A DNA stretch of 64,000 bases, taken from positions 1-64,000 of the forward strand of contig UQHJ01000002.1 in the NCBI GenBank assembly GCA_900540885.1, in the 5' to 3' direction. Source of the stretch: an uncultured Prevotella sp. (GTDB taxonomy: Bacteria > Bacteroidota > Bacteroidia > Bacteroidales > Bacteroidaceae). The position numbers and the translations under genes are program-made. Positions 16,053-24,768 of the stretch are shown one piece after another. How positions within the stretch are numbered: the first letter of the stretch is position 1; the number at the start of each line of letters is the position of its first letter. Below the pieces are notes generated by a model, which worked only from the letters and a program-made list of their open reading frames with translations, was not told the DNA's origin and did not search any database.

Positions 16053-17225
16053 TTATTTTTCGCCAGGCATTTTTCCGTCCTTCATTGCCTTTTGCTCCTT
16101 AGCTTGGTTAGCTTTGAGCTGAGCGGGAGTGATAGGATTGATCTTCTGTCCATTCTTTAACTGGTTAACACCATCGACAACGATGCGCTCGCCAGCACGA
16201 AGACCTGAAGCAACGACGTAAGTTTGACCATTGTTCTGTGGAAGAACGGTGATTTCGCGTGTGGCAACAGTTTTGTCTGCATTAACTACGTAAACGAACT
16301 TCTTGTCTTGTACGTCGAATGTTGCGCTTTGGGGCACCATGATAGCATCGCTTGCATGAGTAGGAATGAGGATAGAACCCGTACCACCTGAGCGGAGAAT
16401 GTGTTGAGCGTTGTCGAAAGTTGCACGCATCTGAACAGAACCCGTACTTGGGTCAATTACACCGCTAACGGTGCTGATTGTACCGCTTTGACTGTAAGTA
16501 GTACCGTCAGAAAGTACAAGGCTAACAGCGGGCATCTTCTTGATAGCTGCGTTTACGCCACCTGCTTCACGAGTCAGGGCGAGGAGTTGCTTTTCAGTCA
16601 TTGAGAAGTATACGTACATCTTTGAGATGTTTGACACGGTGGTCAAAGCTTCAGCAGACTGTCCGCTAACCAAGCTACCAACACGGTAAGGGATAGAACC
16701 TACAACGCCGTCAGCGGGACTAGTTACTGTACACCAACGCAGGTTGTCTTGTGCGCTTTGGAGCTGAGCCTCAGCTGCTGCTAATTGAGCTTCATAAGAA
16801 GCAAGCGTGTTTTCAGCCATCTTCAAGTCGTAGCTTGAAATGATGTTTTGCTTGAAGAGCATGCGTTTATTATCAACTGTCAATTTCTGCGTAGCAATGT
16901 TGGCGCGGCAAACACGAATTTGAGCTTTCGCAGCTTTAACTGTGGCACGATATTGTTCTGAGTCAATCAAGAAAAGGGGTTGTCCCTTACGAACAGTTGC
17001 GCCTTCATCAACAAGGAGCTTAACCAAGTAACCTGAAACTTTCGGACGGATCTCAATATCTTGCATACCCTTAATGGTCGCAGGATAAGACGTCTTCAAG
17101 TCAGCCGTAGTGGTTTGTATTGTTTCAACTGCGAAGTCATTGCTGGCTTCGCCCATTTTGTTTGACTTGCTGCCGCAGCTGGTTAGCATGACTGCGGTAA
17201 GCACCCATAAAGCGATTTTCTTCAT
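16053..17225 (-). CDS. RND efflux periplasmic adaptor (AcrA/MexA family)
   Basis: This 390-residue lipoprotein has a signal peptide with lipobox MLTSC (Cys about 17). It contains a lipoyl domain split around a coiled-coil hairpin (YPATIKGMQDIEIRPKVSGY and CTVTSPADGVVGSIPY), then beta-barrel and membrane-proximal domains (PQSATFDVQDKKFVYVV, VDGVNQLKNGQKI). The tail is Lys-rich. It is the first gene of the adaptor, permease, channel order. It has its own promoter at 17323-17330 overlapped upstream by ATTAGT-type inverted repeats, so regulation by a local repressor is plausible, although no regulator gene is adjacent. Confidence 0.95.
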   Translation of the reverse strand: MKKIALWVLTAVMLTSCGSKSNKMGEASNDFAVETIQTTTADLKTSYPATIKGMQDIEIRPKVSGYLVKLLVDEGATVRKGQPLFLIDSEQYRATVKAAKAQIRVCRANIATQKLTVDNKRMLFKQNIISSYDLKMAENTLASYEAQLAAAEAQLQSAQDNLRWCTVTSPADGVVGSIPYRVGSLVSGQSAEALTTVSNISKMYVYFSMTEKQLLALTREAGGVNAAIKKMPAVSLVLSDGTTYSQSGTISTVSGVIDPSTGSVQMRATFDNAQHILRSGGTGSILIPTHASDAIMVPQSATFDVQDKKFVYVVNADKTVATREITVLPQNNGQTYVVASGLRAGERIVVDGVNQLKNGQKINPITPAQLKANQAKEQKAMKDGKMPGEK

Positions 17226-17322
17226 GTGTAGTATAATAAATGTGTTATATTGTTTGCTATTTCTTATGGTTTGTGTATTGATAACGTATTGGAATACACA
17301 TACCCTAATATATATATCGGTG

Positions 17323-17413
17323 CAAAGTTACGGCAAAAAAACTAATCGTGGTGTATTAGTTTTCCTTGAAAGTGGTCGTATTAGTATTTTTTAGTGTTGA
17401 GCGGAATACTAAT
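17323..17413 (-). promoter_or_regulatory. RND operon promoter with ATTAGT inverted-repeat operators
   Basis: On the minus strand TAACTTTG (17330-17323) fits the -7 consensus. Just upstream ACTAAT (17341-17346) and ATTAGT (17355-17360) form an inverted repeat across the expected -33 region. A second pair, ATTAGTATT (17380-17388) and AATACTAAT (17405-17413), lies further upstream. Repeated dyads of the same word over a promoter suggest a dimeric regulator; this is inference. Confidence 0.6.
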
Positions 17414-17508
17414 GATGCTATTTGCATTTTTGACTTTGCAATAAAGTGTATTTGTTTGTTGTTCATAGACTTGTATAAAACAAGAAGTTTGTAAGAAAAG
17501 TAAAGAAA

Positions 17509-17553
17509 AAAGGCACGATTTCAAGCGTAATAGTGTCTTGAAATCGTGCCTTT
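17509..17553 (-). terminator. Terminator after the PCMD-domain gene
   Basis: AAAGGCACGATTTCAAG (17509-17525) is perfectly complementary to 17537-17553, giving a 17-bp stem. On the minus strand it is followed by TTTTTCTTTA, 24 bases past the stop codon of the gene at 17577. Confidence 0.88.
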
Positions 17554-17576
17554 TATTGTGAAATGTCTTTTGATTA

Positions 17577-18539
17577 TTAGTAGGCCAAGCGAACGTTGTC
17601 AACCCAAAGCGTGTTGCCAACCCTGCCTATGTATGCACCACCATGACTAGAGTCAAATTGTAGCACCATGTGTGTTGGGGCTTCGTTAGCTGCAGCCCAA
17701 CCTACTTCTTTTACAGGAACCATTCTCCCCTTTGAGTTGCGAGCATATTTAGTAGTTGCTCCAGAGGTGAGCGCCCAGGCTGAAGAGTAGAAGCCCTTGC
17801 CGCGAATGTCGCCATACTGAATAGTGAAAGATTGATTGTTCCTCCAATTGGTTGTGCTATTGAAGCGGTGAACCATAGTTCCTACGCGCTTGGCATAGAT
17901 GTGTCCGTTCTTATCTTCCCAACGCTTCTGCAGATAGAGAATGCAGTCGGCCATGTCTTGACCAGCAACGCTTGAACCTTTGGTAATACCATTTTGGCGA
18001 ATACGATTGCCCTTTACAATGTGAGTTTTGTAGTCAAACACAATGGCTTTTGGACGTGCTTTGAAAGGAATACCTGCATTCAGCTTTGCCATTGGGTTCT
18101 TGGTGTCGGTGATCGGTTGTATCGTGTTGCCTAAGAAGATAGAACCTGCAGCTAACACTTTGATATTGATAATGCCTAATACTTTCGCCTCAACTATGTG
18201 TGTGTAGAGCTTAACGCAGTGTCCGTGTCCGGGGTGGTTGTCGCGGTAAACGCTAACGTTTGTTTTTGTCACACCACTCACCTTTGCCCATACGTTAGAT
18301 GAACCCCATGGTGAGCCGAGGTGCATCAGTGTAACCGTGTTGCCACCGATAATGCCGCTTTCTTTGATAGTTTGTGAAGTCCAGTTCTCGAAATTTCCTT
18401 TAGGTATAAACTTCAAGTTTCCTGTTGTTTCATCAGCTTGAGTAACTTCAAGATATTCGGGCGAGTAGGGAATTGCCTTCATTGAAGTAGCACCTGCAAT
18501 AATGAAGAGTGCACTTAATGCGAATGATTTGAAATTCAT
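17577..18539 (-). CDS. Secreted PCMD-domain protein (PF13201)
   Basis: This 320-residue exported protein has a signal peptide (about 1-22, ending TSMKA). The C-terminal two thirds match the putative carbohydrate metabolism domain: GIPFKARPKAIVFDYKTHI, then a DMADCILYLQKRW strand and the closing SSHGGAYIGRVGNTLWVDNVRLAY pattern, split here around residues 297-320. PCMD proteins are usually found near polysaccharide-related or surface lipoprotein genes in Bacteroidota and their exact activity is unknown. It lies 46 bases downstream of the BamA-like barrel gene and is probably co-transcribed with it. There is no lipobox, so it is likely periplasmic or released. Domain call is from sequence pattern recognition. 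Confidence 0.8.
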   Translation of the reverse strand: MNFKSFALSALFIIAGATSMKAIPYSPEYLEVTQADETTGNLKFIPKGNFENWTSQTIKESGIIGGNTVTLMHLGSPWGSSNVWAKVSGVTKTNVSVYRDNHPGHGHCVKLYTHIVEAKVLGIINIKVLAAGSIFLGNTIQPITDTKNPMAKLNAGIPFKARPKAIVFDYKTHIVKGNRIRQNGITKGSSVAGQDMADCILYLQKRWEDKNGHIYAKRVGTMVHRFNSTTNWRNNQSFTIQYGDIRGKGFYSSAWALTSGATTKYARNSKGRMVPVKEVGWAAANEAPTHMVLQFDSSHGGAYIGRVGNTLWVDNVRLAY

Positions 18540-18585
18540 AGTTTAATGAATGTTTATTTAGTTTTTTAGTTTAGTCGTTAGTGGG

Positions 18586-19836
18586 TTAAAAGGCTTCATT
18601 AATATTGAATATCAATCCGCCTCCATTGCGTGTAAAGCCGTAGTCAATGCGAATGTTGATACGCTTCTTAAATTCCCATCTGTAGCCTACGCCAGCATTG
18701 GGTAAGGTGCGTCGCCATGCGATGTGGTCAAAGTCGGCAAAGGCATTGGCTAAAGCCACCCATGCTACAACGCCGCTACGTCCCTTGATGTGTTGACGTA
18801 GCTCAATCTGTCCTTCAATTAAGTTTTTGTCGTTGTATCTGCCTGCGTAGTAGCCGCGCATACGATCATTTGTGCCTACTTCGGCCATAAATGCCCATGG
18901 AGTGTGGCCATAGTTGAATAAACCATGTAACTCACCTGCAAGGATTGCGCCTTTCCATAATTTGCCGTAAGTGGCAAACGTGGCTTCTGTACTTGAGAAA
19001 TTGTAGTCGCCATTACCAAAGCAACGAGGCGTAAACGTTTGGTCGATTTGTAAGAACACACCTCGTGAGGCGTTGAGCATGAAGTCGCGTGAGTCGTAAG
19101 TGAATGACACACCAGCAGTATATGCTCTCGCGGTTTTGCTTTGTCCTTGCCATAGGTAAGCATACTCGTCTTTGATATTGCGTGCTTGTACTACGCGATA
19201 GTTTACGAATGGACCAATAAAGGTTTTAGGGGCTAATTTAATCATAAAACGCGCCATGGCGTTGATGCGATTGCGTCGGTAGTCTGTCTTGTTGTCGTCG
19301 TTGTCGGCATTAACATAGCCAATTCCCCAGTATTCGTTGCTAAAAGTTGAGAGATTAACCTTATAGTCTAACTGGAATTTCTCATGCGGAAATATATGAT
19401 TACCACGCAGTCCAACCATAAAGAAACCCTTAGTGGTCATATTGCTATAGATAGACGCATTTGAACGTTGAAGGGTGGGGTCGGAGCGGTCGGTAGAGTA
19501 GGTGGCAGTTCCTAAAAAACCAAGTCCTAAACCTGTGGTTGATGAATAGTTTGGGCCTGGTACGAAGCCAAAATCAATTTTCTTATTGGGCTTTTGCTTA
19601 TTCGACTCGCGAAAGTAATACAATACTTTTTTCCACAATCCTTTTGGGCGCTGATAGATTGTGCTATCAGCGACGATGCTATCGCTATTAGCGACGAAGT
19701 TGTCGCTATCAGTAATAGGGGCTGGCACTTCGGTGTCAACTCTTTCATTCGTCGCAAATAGATTTGTGCTAAAAAAAAGTGAATATAGTACGCTAAGGCC
19801 CATAGCCTTTTGTACCGTAGAGACTGCTTTCTTCAT
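18586..19836 (-). CDS. BamA/Omp85-like outer membrane barrel without POTRA domains
   Basis: This 416-residue outer membrane protein resembles the Bac_surface_Ag domain. It has alternating beta strands, the opening FVPGPNYSSTTGLGLGF, a GVSFTYDSRDF strand, and a terminal aromatic after a final strand (IRIDYGFTRNGGGLIFNI then NEAF). POTRA repeats are absent, as in many short Bacteroidota BamA-family proteins of unknown function. A signal peptide is present. An ATG at codon 12 (19803) starts an equally good signal peptide, and the putative -7 box at 19845-19852 would leave almost no leader for the first ATG, so the downstream start is a real alternative. Confidence 0.85.
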   Translation of the reverse strand: MKKAVSTVQKAMGLSVLYSLFFSTNLFATNERVDTEVPAPITDSDNFVANSDSIVADSTIYQRPKGLWKKVLYYFRESNKQKPNKKIDFGFVPGPNYSSTTGLGLGFLGTATYSTDRSDPTLQRSNASIYSNMTTKGFFMVGLRGNHIFPHEKFQLDYKVNLSTFSNEYWGIGYVNADNDDNKTDYRRNRINAMARFMIKLAPKTFIGPFVNYRVVQARNIKDEYAYLWQGQSKTARAYTAGVSFTYDSRDFMLNASRGVFLQIDQTFTPRCFGNGDYNFSSTEATFATYGKLWKGAILAGELHGLFNYGHTPWAFMAEVGTNDRMRGYYAGRYNDKNLIEGQIELRQHIKGRSGVVAWVALANAFADFDHIAWRRTLPNAGVGYRWEFKKRINIRIDYGFTRNGGGLIFNINEAF

Positions 19837-19844
19837 ACAGGGCG

Positions 19845-19852
19845 CAAAATTA
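19845..19852 (-). promoter_or_regulatory. -7 box of the BamA-like gene
   Basis: TAATTTTG on the minus strand ends eight bases before the annotated ATG, implying either a leaderless message or use of the internal ATG at 19803. The remaining gap to 20148 holds two small dyads (CGGTATTTATT around 19883-19904; GTATCCA and TGGATAC at 19919-19942) and no convincing gene. Confidence 0.55.
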
Positions 19853-20148
19853 CGGGTTTCTGTAAAAACAGACTAATTTTTTCGGTATTTATTAAATAAG
19901 TACCGATAAATATGGGGCGTATCCACTAGGAGTGCTGGATACAAGCCGTGTCTCTGGTGGACAACAAATTATGGTTTGATGATGTTTTCGTTGAAAGCGC
20001 AAAAACTATTCGTCGAGAGTGTTTCTCTTGATCTTCGTTCCGTTTATTTCTATCCCATTTCAATGCAAAAATGTTCGCTTTTGTGCCTATATTGGGAGTA
20101 TGAGAAGGTCAAGACTTTTTTACCTATTTACGTTGTCTTTTTACAAAA

Positions 20149-20194
20149 AAAGAATCCGTTGCACGTACATGAAGATATGTGCATCGGATTCTTT
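20149..20194 (-). terminator. Terminator after the DUF1846 gene
   Basis: AAAGAATCCGTTGCAC (20149-20164) pairs with GTGCATCGGATTCTTT (20179-20194) with one mismatch. On the minus strand TTTTTTGTAAAAAG follows. It lies 21 bases beyond the stop at 20215. Confidence 0.85.
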
Positions 20195-20214
20195 AGACGG
20201 AGTATGATGTGTTG

Positions 20215-21678
20215 TTATTTCTTCAGAACAGGCTCACAAGTAAGATTAACGCCTAATTTTTTGAAGATCTTTTGGTCAACTTCGCTCAGCATGACAGTGC
20301 AGTGAACTTGACAACCGCGCAATTTGGGAAGTTGTTGGAGTGCTCGTTGACAATTTTCATCGTTTTCGGAGAGAACAGAAAGTGCTACAAGCACTTCGTC
20401 AGTGTGCAGACGTGGATTGTGTCCACCTAAATAGTTAATCTTAGTGTGTTGAATCGGTTCAATCATTGACTGCGGAATGAGTTTGAGGTTGTGGTCGATG
20501 CCAGCTAAGTGCTTCATTACATTGAGCAATAAAGCAGCGCTGCAACCTAACAACTCGCTTGAGTGGCCTGTAATAATCGTACCATCTTCAAGTTCGATGG
20601 CCGATGAGGTGTGTCCCGTCTCTTTGAGTGAAGCCTTTGCAGCAGTGGTGGTGCGTCGGTAATCAGTAGTGATATGCGCTTGGTTAAAGAGCATCTGTAT
20701 CTTGCTGATTTCAGACTCATTGCAAGCTCCCCGCGCCATCTTATTAGTAGCATCGTAATAACGGCGGATAATCTCGTTCTTAGAGGCATCGCAGCAAACT
20801 TCATCGTCGCTAATGCAGAAACCAACCATGTTTACCCCCATGTCAGTAGGCGACTTGTAAGGGTTGGAACCATAAATACCTTCAAAGAGTGCGTTGAGTA
20901 CGGGATAAATCTCAATGTCGCGATTGTAGTTAATAGCGATCTTGTTGTAGGCTTCAAGGTGGAAGGGGTCAATCATGTTGACATCGTTGAGGTCGGCCGT
21001 TGCGGCCTCATAGGCAATGTTAACGGGGTGCTTTAGGGGTAAGTTCCAAACAGGGAAAGTCTCGAACTTGGCATAACCTGCACGAATGCCACGCTTGTTT
21101 TCGTTATAAAGTTGGCTCAAGCATACTGCCATTTTGCCGCTACCTGGACCCGGTGCAGTGACAATGACTAAAGGACGTGATGTCTCGACGTAGTCGTTCT
21201 TACCAAAGCCTTCGTCAGATGCGATAAGCTTAACATCGTGTGGATAACCTTCGATGAGGTAGTGACAATACGTCTTGATATTTTCGCGCTCCAAACGTTG
21301 TTTAAACTGTGTGGCTGCAGGCTGACCATTGTAATGGGTTATGACAACAGAGCCTACCATGAACCCTCGATTTTGAAATTCGCCTCTGAGTCGAAGCACG
21401 TCCTCGTCGTAGGTAATGCCAAGGTCGGCACGCTTTTTATTCTTTTCGATGTCAGTAGCGCTAATTACGATAACGATTTCGATGCTATCGTTTAGTTTCT
21501 GAAACATACGGAGCTTGCTGTCGGGTAGGAAACCTGGCAAGACGCGGCTTGCGTGGTGGTCGTCGAAGAGTTTGCCACCTAATTCGAGGTAGAGTTTGCC
21601 ATCGAATTGCGAGATGCGCTCTTTGATGTGTTCAGACTGAATTCTTTGGTACTTCTCGTTGTCAAATCCAATGTTCAT
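20215..21678 (-). CDS. DUF1846 family protein
   Basis: This 487-residue cytoplasmic protein matches the DUF1846 family (PF08903), which is 490-500 residues long and widespread in Firmicutes and Bacteroidota. Recognisable parts are the N-terminal GFDNEKYQRIQSEHIKERI, the phosphate-loop-like VTAPGPGSGKMAVCLSQLY (about residues 170-188) and the conserved LGGHNPRLHTDEVLVALS near the C-terminus. Structures are known for the family but a reaction is not established, so I assign none. The gene appears monocistronic, with a -7 box at 21704-21711 and its own terminator. Confidence 0.9.
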   Translation of the reverse strand: MNIGFDNEKYQRIQSEHIKERISQFDGKLYLELGGKLFDDHHASRVLPGFLPDSKLRMFQKLNDSIEIVIVISATDIEKNKKRADLGITYDEDVLRLRGEFQNRGFMVGSVVITHYNGQPAATQFKQRLERENIKTYCHYLIEGYPHDVKLIASDEGFGKNDYVETSRPLVIVTAPGPGSGKMAVCLSQLYNENKRGIRAGYAKFETFPVWNLPLKHPVNIAYEAATADLNDVNMIDPFHLEAYNKIAINYNRDIEIYPVLNALFEGIYGSNPYKSPTDMGVNMVGFCISDDEVCCDASKNEIIRRYYDATNKMARGACNESEISKIQMLFNQAHITTDYRRTTTAAKASLKETGHTSSAIELEDGTIITGHSSELLGCSAALLLNVMKHLAGIDHNLKLIPQSMIEPIQHTKINYLGGHNPRLHTDEVLVALSVLSENDENCQRALQQLPKLRGCQVHCTVMLSEVDQKIFKKLGVNLTCEPVLKK

Positions 21679-21703
21679 ATAGTTGCTTGCTATTAAGTTT
21701 TTG

Positions 21704-21711
21704 CAAAGTTA
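21704..21711 (-). promoter_or_regulatory. -7 box of the DUF1846 gene
   Basis: TAACTTTG on the minus strand, 25 bases before ATG 21678, fits TAnnTTTG and indicates independent transcription from the upstream hydrolase gene. Confidence 0.6.
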
Positions 21712-21716
21712 AATAT

Positions 21717-22679
21717 TTATTTTAGCACCTTATACTTTCGCAAGAATATTTCTACCTTTCGTGTGTAATTTTGTGGGTGGTATAAGTAGCTTTTGGCATG
21801 CGGCGCGTTGGGTGCAATCCAAAGTTCTTTGGGGTGTGGCTTTGCCTTGTAAAGTGGGTAGACCATGCTTGTCGGAACAAAAGCATCGGCGCTGCCATGA
21901 ATGAATAGCATGGGACGCGTGCACAGCTTCACTTGTTTGAGTGAAGAGGCTTGGTAGAAGTTCCAGCCATAGGCGAATTGACAAAGTTGTGAAGCAAGGG
22001 GAATAAGTGGCCACTGTGGAAGGTTGAACTGCTCTTTCAATTCTTTGCTAAACTGTTCTGCAACCGAAGTGTAGCCACAGTCCTCAATGTAGGCCATTAC
22101 TGAGGGCGATACATCTTTGTCACCTGAAAGCATCATGGTAGTAGCAGCTCCCATTGAAACACCATGCACGACAATGCGTGCGCTGTCACCGAATAGTTGA
22201 GGAACGATAAGGTTTGTCCACTGCTTTATGTCAAGACGGTCATTCCACCCCATTTGGAAATGGTTGCCACTCGAACGTCCTGCGTTGTAAAGGTCGGGGA
22301 GCAGAATGTTCGTATTTAGTTGGCGGTTGTACATTCTGCCTAAAGGCATCATACGTATGGCGCAGTCGGTATATCCGTGTACTAAAACGGCAGTAGTCGC
22401 TGTAGGCTGTGGTGCTGCTATATACCAAGCGTGTAGCGTGTCTTGACGTGGTGTGATGATCGTAGTATCTTTGAGTGCATGGGCGGTTTGAAGAGAATCG
22501 CGCCATTGTATCATGCCTGGATATAAACTATCAATTTCATGCCAAGCTAAGGCCTCGTTGCGTGAGCGATCACCTGGTTTGAGTGCATAGTTGAGTAAGT
22601 AGTAGGCTCCACCTATTAACGATACAGCGAATATGCAGCAGGCGATAAGTATTATGGAAAAGAAAGTTCGCTTCTTCAT
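21717..22679 (-). CDS. Alpha/beta hydrolase with N-terminal membrane anchor
   Basis: This 320-residue serine hydrolase has one N-terminal transmembrane helix or signal anchor (about residues 6-29). The fold is clear: oxyanion strand VLVHGYTDC, nucleophile elbow GVSMGAAT (Ser about 175), a FIHGSADAFVP acid loop (Asp about 265) and a terminal histidine in NAPHAKSY (about 294). It resembles the FrsA/BAAT-like esterase or peptidase groups common in Bacteroidota. The catalytic domain is expected outside the cytoplasm if the N-terminus is an anchor. Substrate unknown. The 37-base gap downstream contains the DUF1846 promoter, so the two are likely separate units. Confidence 0.85.
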   Translation of the reverse strand: MKKRTFFSIILIACCIFAVSLIGGAYYLLNYALKPGDRSRNEALAWHEIDSLYPGMIQWRDSLQTAHALKDTTIITPRQDTLHAWYIAAPQPTATTAVLVHGYTDCAIRMMPLGRMYNRQLNTNILLPDLYNAGRSSGNHFQMGWNDRLDIKQWTNLIVPQLFGDSARIVVHGVSMGAATTMMLSGDKDVSPSVMAYIEDCGYTSVAEQFSKELKEQFNLPQWPLIPLASQLCQFAYGWNFYQASSLKQVKLCTRPMLFIHGSADAFVPTSMVYPLYKAKPHPKELWIAPNAPHAKSYLYHPQNYTRKVEIFLRKYKVLK

Positions 22680-22708
22680 ATTTAATATTTAAGGGGAAGG
22701 AAAGAAAA

Positions 22709-22740
22709 AGAGGTGAAGCAAGTAAGTGTGCTTCACCTCT
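22709..22740 (-). terminator. Terminator after the endonuclease I gene
   Basis: AGAGGTGAAGC (22709-22719) and GCTTCACCTCT (22730-22740) form an 11-bp stem followed on the minus strand by TTTTTCTTTCC. It is 20 bases past the stop at 22761. Confidence 0.8.
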
Positions 22741-22760
22741 TATATATAAATAGGACGAGA

Positions 22761-24524
22761 TTATTTAATCAAGACCTTTTTGCCATTGATGATATAAAAG
22801 CCTGCGGGAAGTTGTTGAAGTGCAGCGTTGATAGTTTGCGCTCTTCTTACGAGTTGGCCTTGCATATTGTAGACGCTGAATGCGCCTTGACTGTCGATTT
22901 TAATGGTTGCAATAGCCGTTGATGTAGCTTGGGCGTAGATGCTAACGGGTTGTTGTTTGCTTGTCGACTTGTAGGTGGCAAAGCGAGGGCTGCTTGAGTT
23001 GAAGTTGATATAGCGGTCGTCGAACTTATTACTTCTTATCTTTGCTGTGCCGTCGTTGGCGATGGTTATGTCCCAAAGTGCGTCTTCAGTGTTTGCTTTG
23101 TCAGTGCTTTGCAGTTTGTTGGCATCTGATGAGAGACAGAGATAAACGTTTGCAACTTGGTCATAGAGTGTCCATTGCTGATTGCTACCACCTAATATAA
23201 AGGCATAGGGTTGGTCGGCACCACCGACTTCAGTCTCGATTGCATTGTCTGTTACTTCAACGTTAGCATAGCTGCGGATGTCACTTCCTTGGTTTGACAT
23301 GGCTACGTTTTTACCTTTTAAGTTGCCGACAATGAGTAGTTGCTTTCCTGCCGTAAGTGAAGCATTATCGGTGACAAGTGTATATACGTTTTCGCCCATA
23401 GGAGCATCGGGTTGCAATGTGTAAGTAACCGTAACTTCTTCGCTCTTATTCTGTCCTAACATTGCGTACGCTGTGATAGTCGTGTTGGCGTTAATGTCGA
23501 CTTGAGCTGTCATGTAAGCCGTCTGAATATCTCCTTGATTTACGCTGTAATAGATGGTAGCTCCTTCAGTAGTGGTAGAGATAGTAACGTTCGTTCCCTT
23601 GGCTACAACTCCGCTTGCAGGTGAGAATGTAGGTGCGACAACCGTTGTAGGTTTTGGATCGGGCGTTGGGTCAATTGTTCCACTGTTATCGTAATTATCG
23701 GGGTCGAAGGCTGTTGATGTCTTGCTGCCCCAAACGTATTGTTCCAATCCAGGATAGTCAATGTAGGGGTTACGATTGCCCTGAATCTTATAAACGGCAT
23801 TATTGCGGTCTATCTCTTTTTGGCTTACGGGGTCCTCTTGTGCCCAACGGAGCAACATGGTAATGACCCATTCCTTGTAGGCGGGGTAGGCATTGCCCGC
23901 TAACATGTCAGAGTGCCAACCTGCGATTTTGTCTTCGTAGGCCGTAGCCATGTAGAAGTAAGTGCGGGCAAAGTCTCCTTTGTATTCGTCGTTGGGTTCA
24001 AATACGATGCCTTTGTAGCCTGGTACAGTGCAAGTTCCTAACTTTGAAAATCCATTTGCTGATGTGTAGGTTTCGCCGTTTGTTTCACCAAATGGGTAGT
24101 TACTGCGTCGATTGTTAACGTATCCATCGGTAGGGTAAAGGTGGAATAAGTCGGTATACATGGGTGTCGCATCATTAAACCAACTTTTAGGGAATGAGTG
24201 CTCGCGGTTGTAGCTATCGCCTTCACCTTTATAGTTGGCTCCTTGTGCTGAACCTCCGGGGACGTAGTTGGTAACATTTGAGTACATATCCCAAATCTTG
24301 CCGTCAGCGCGAACGTCTGTTTTCTTGTAGGCTTCCCATAAAGCCTTGTAAGAGAGTGCGGTGTGTGAAGCGATCTTTTGATAAAGGGCTGTCTTAAGGC
24401 TTTTTCCTTTTTGTCCCTTTGCACTGCTATAATAGTTGACAGGAATTTGTGCTTGCAGCAGAAGTGCAACGTACAAAAGCATCAACATCGTGAGTGATTG
24501 CCTTTTTACTAATTGCTTGTGCAT
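22761..24524 (-). CDS. Secreted endonuclease I family nuclease with T9SS sorting tail
   Basis: This is a 587-residue extracellular nuclease. A signal peptide (about 1-26) is followed by an endonuclease I domain (PF04231, about 30-265) with the metal-finger motif YNREHSFPKSWF and the conserved TDLFHLYPTDGYVNNRRSN. A linker rich in Pro, Asp and Thr leads to a chitobiase-C-like Ig module (FSPASGVVAKGTNVTISTTT). Next is a beta domain of about 150 residues with IRSNKFDDRYINFNSSSPRF, a module I have seen associated with Bacteroidota secreted proteins. The last 50 residues (YNMQGQLVRRAQTINAALQQ then LPAGFYIINGKKVLIK) are a type A Por-secretion sorting signal. It probably degrades extracellular DNA or RNA for nutrition or NET evasion (inference). 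Confidence 0.9.
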   Translation of the reverse strand: MHKQLVKRQSLTMLMLLYVALLLQAQIPVNYYSSAKGQKGKSLKTALYQKIASHTALSYKALWEAYKKTDVRADGKIWDMYSNVTNYVPGGSAQGANYKGEGDSYNREHSFPKSWFNDATPMYTDLFHLYPTDGYVNNRRSNYPFGETNGETYTSANGFSKLGTCTVPGYKGIVFEPNDEYKGDFARTYFYMATAYEDKIAGWHSDMLAGNAYPAYKEWVITMLLRWAQEDPVSQKEIDRNNAVYKIQGNRNPYIDYPGLEQYVWGSKTSTAFDPDNYDNSGTIDPTPDPKPTTVVAPTFSPASGVVAKGTNVTISTTTEGATIYYSVNQGDIQTAYMTAQVDINANTTITAYAMLGQNKSEEVTVTYTLQPDAPMGENVYTLVTDNASLTAGKQLLIVGNLKGKNVAMSNQGSDIRSYANVEVTDNAIETEVGGADQPYAFILGGSNQQWTLYDQVANVYLCLSSDANKLQSTDKANTEDALWDITIANDGTAKIRSNKFDDRYINFNSSSPRFATYKSTSKQQPVSIYAQATSTAIATIKIDSQGAFSVYNMQGQLVRRAQTINAALQQLPAGFYIINGKKVLIK

Positions 24525-24672
24525 AAGTAAGTGTTTTTAGTTGAGTGAATAGTTAGGTGCAAAGTTCAGCCTTTTATGGCGACTAATCAAGCAATAAAAG
24601 AATTTTGTGCGTTTTTTTGTTCACGTAAGCGTAAAATTGCGAAAAGTATCAGTTTATATCGATGAAAAACTT

Positions 24673-24680
24673 TACTTTTG
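24673..24680 (+). promoter_or_regulatory. -7 box of the TPM/LemA operon
   Basis: TACTTTTG fits TAnnTTTG and lies downstream of the longest possible start at 24607. It therefore supports ATG 24769 as the true start, with a leader of about 85 bases. Confidence 0.65.
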
Positions 24681-24768
24681 CATAATATATGATAGGTTTC
24701 GGCTCAGCATAACGCTCAAGCAAGCTTGGCGTCCTGCGCTATCTTTTTCCAATAAACAATCTAACAAA

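Noticed and set aside
19976..20305. Plus-strand 109-residue frame downstream of the DUF1846 gene
   Set aside because: It overlaps a clear terminator and the end of an annotated gene and has no recognisable domain.
24607..24768. 54-codon N-terminal extension of the TPM protein
   Set aside because: The -7 box at 24673-24680 lies inside it and the signal peptide begins at 24769.
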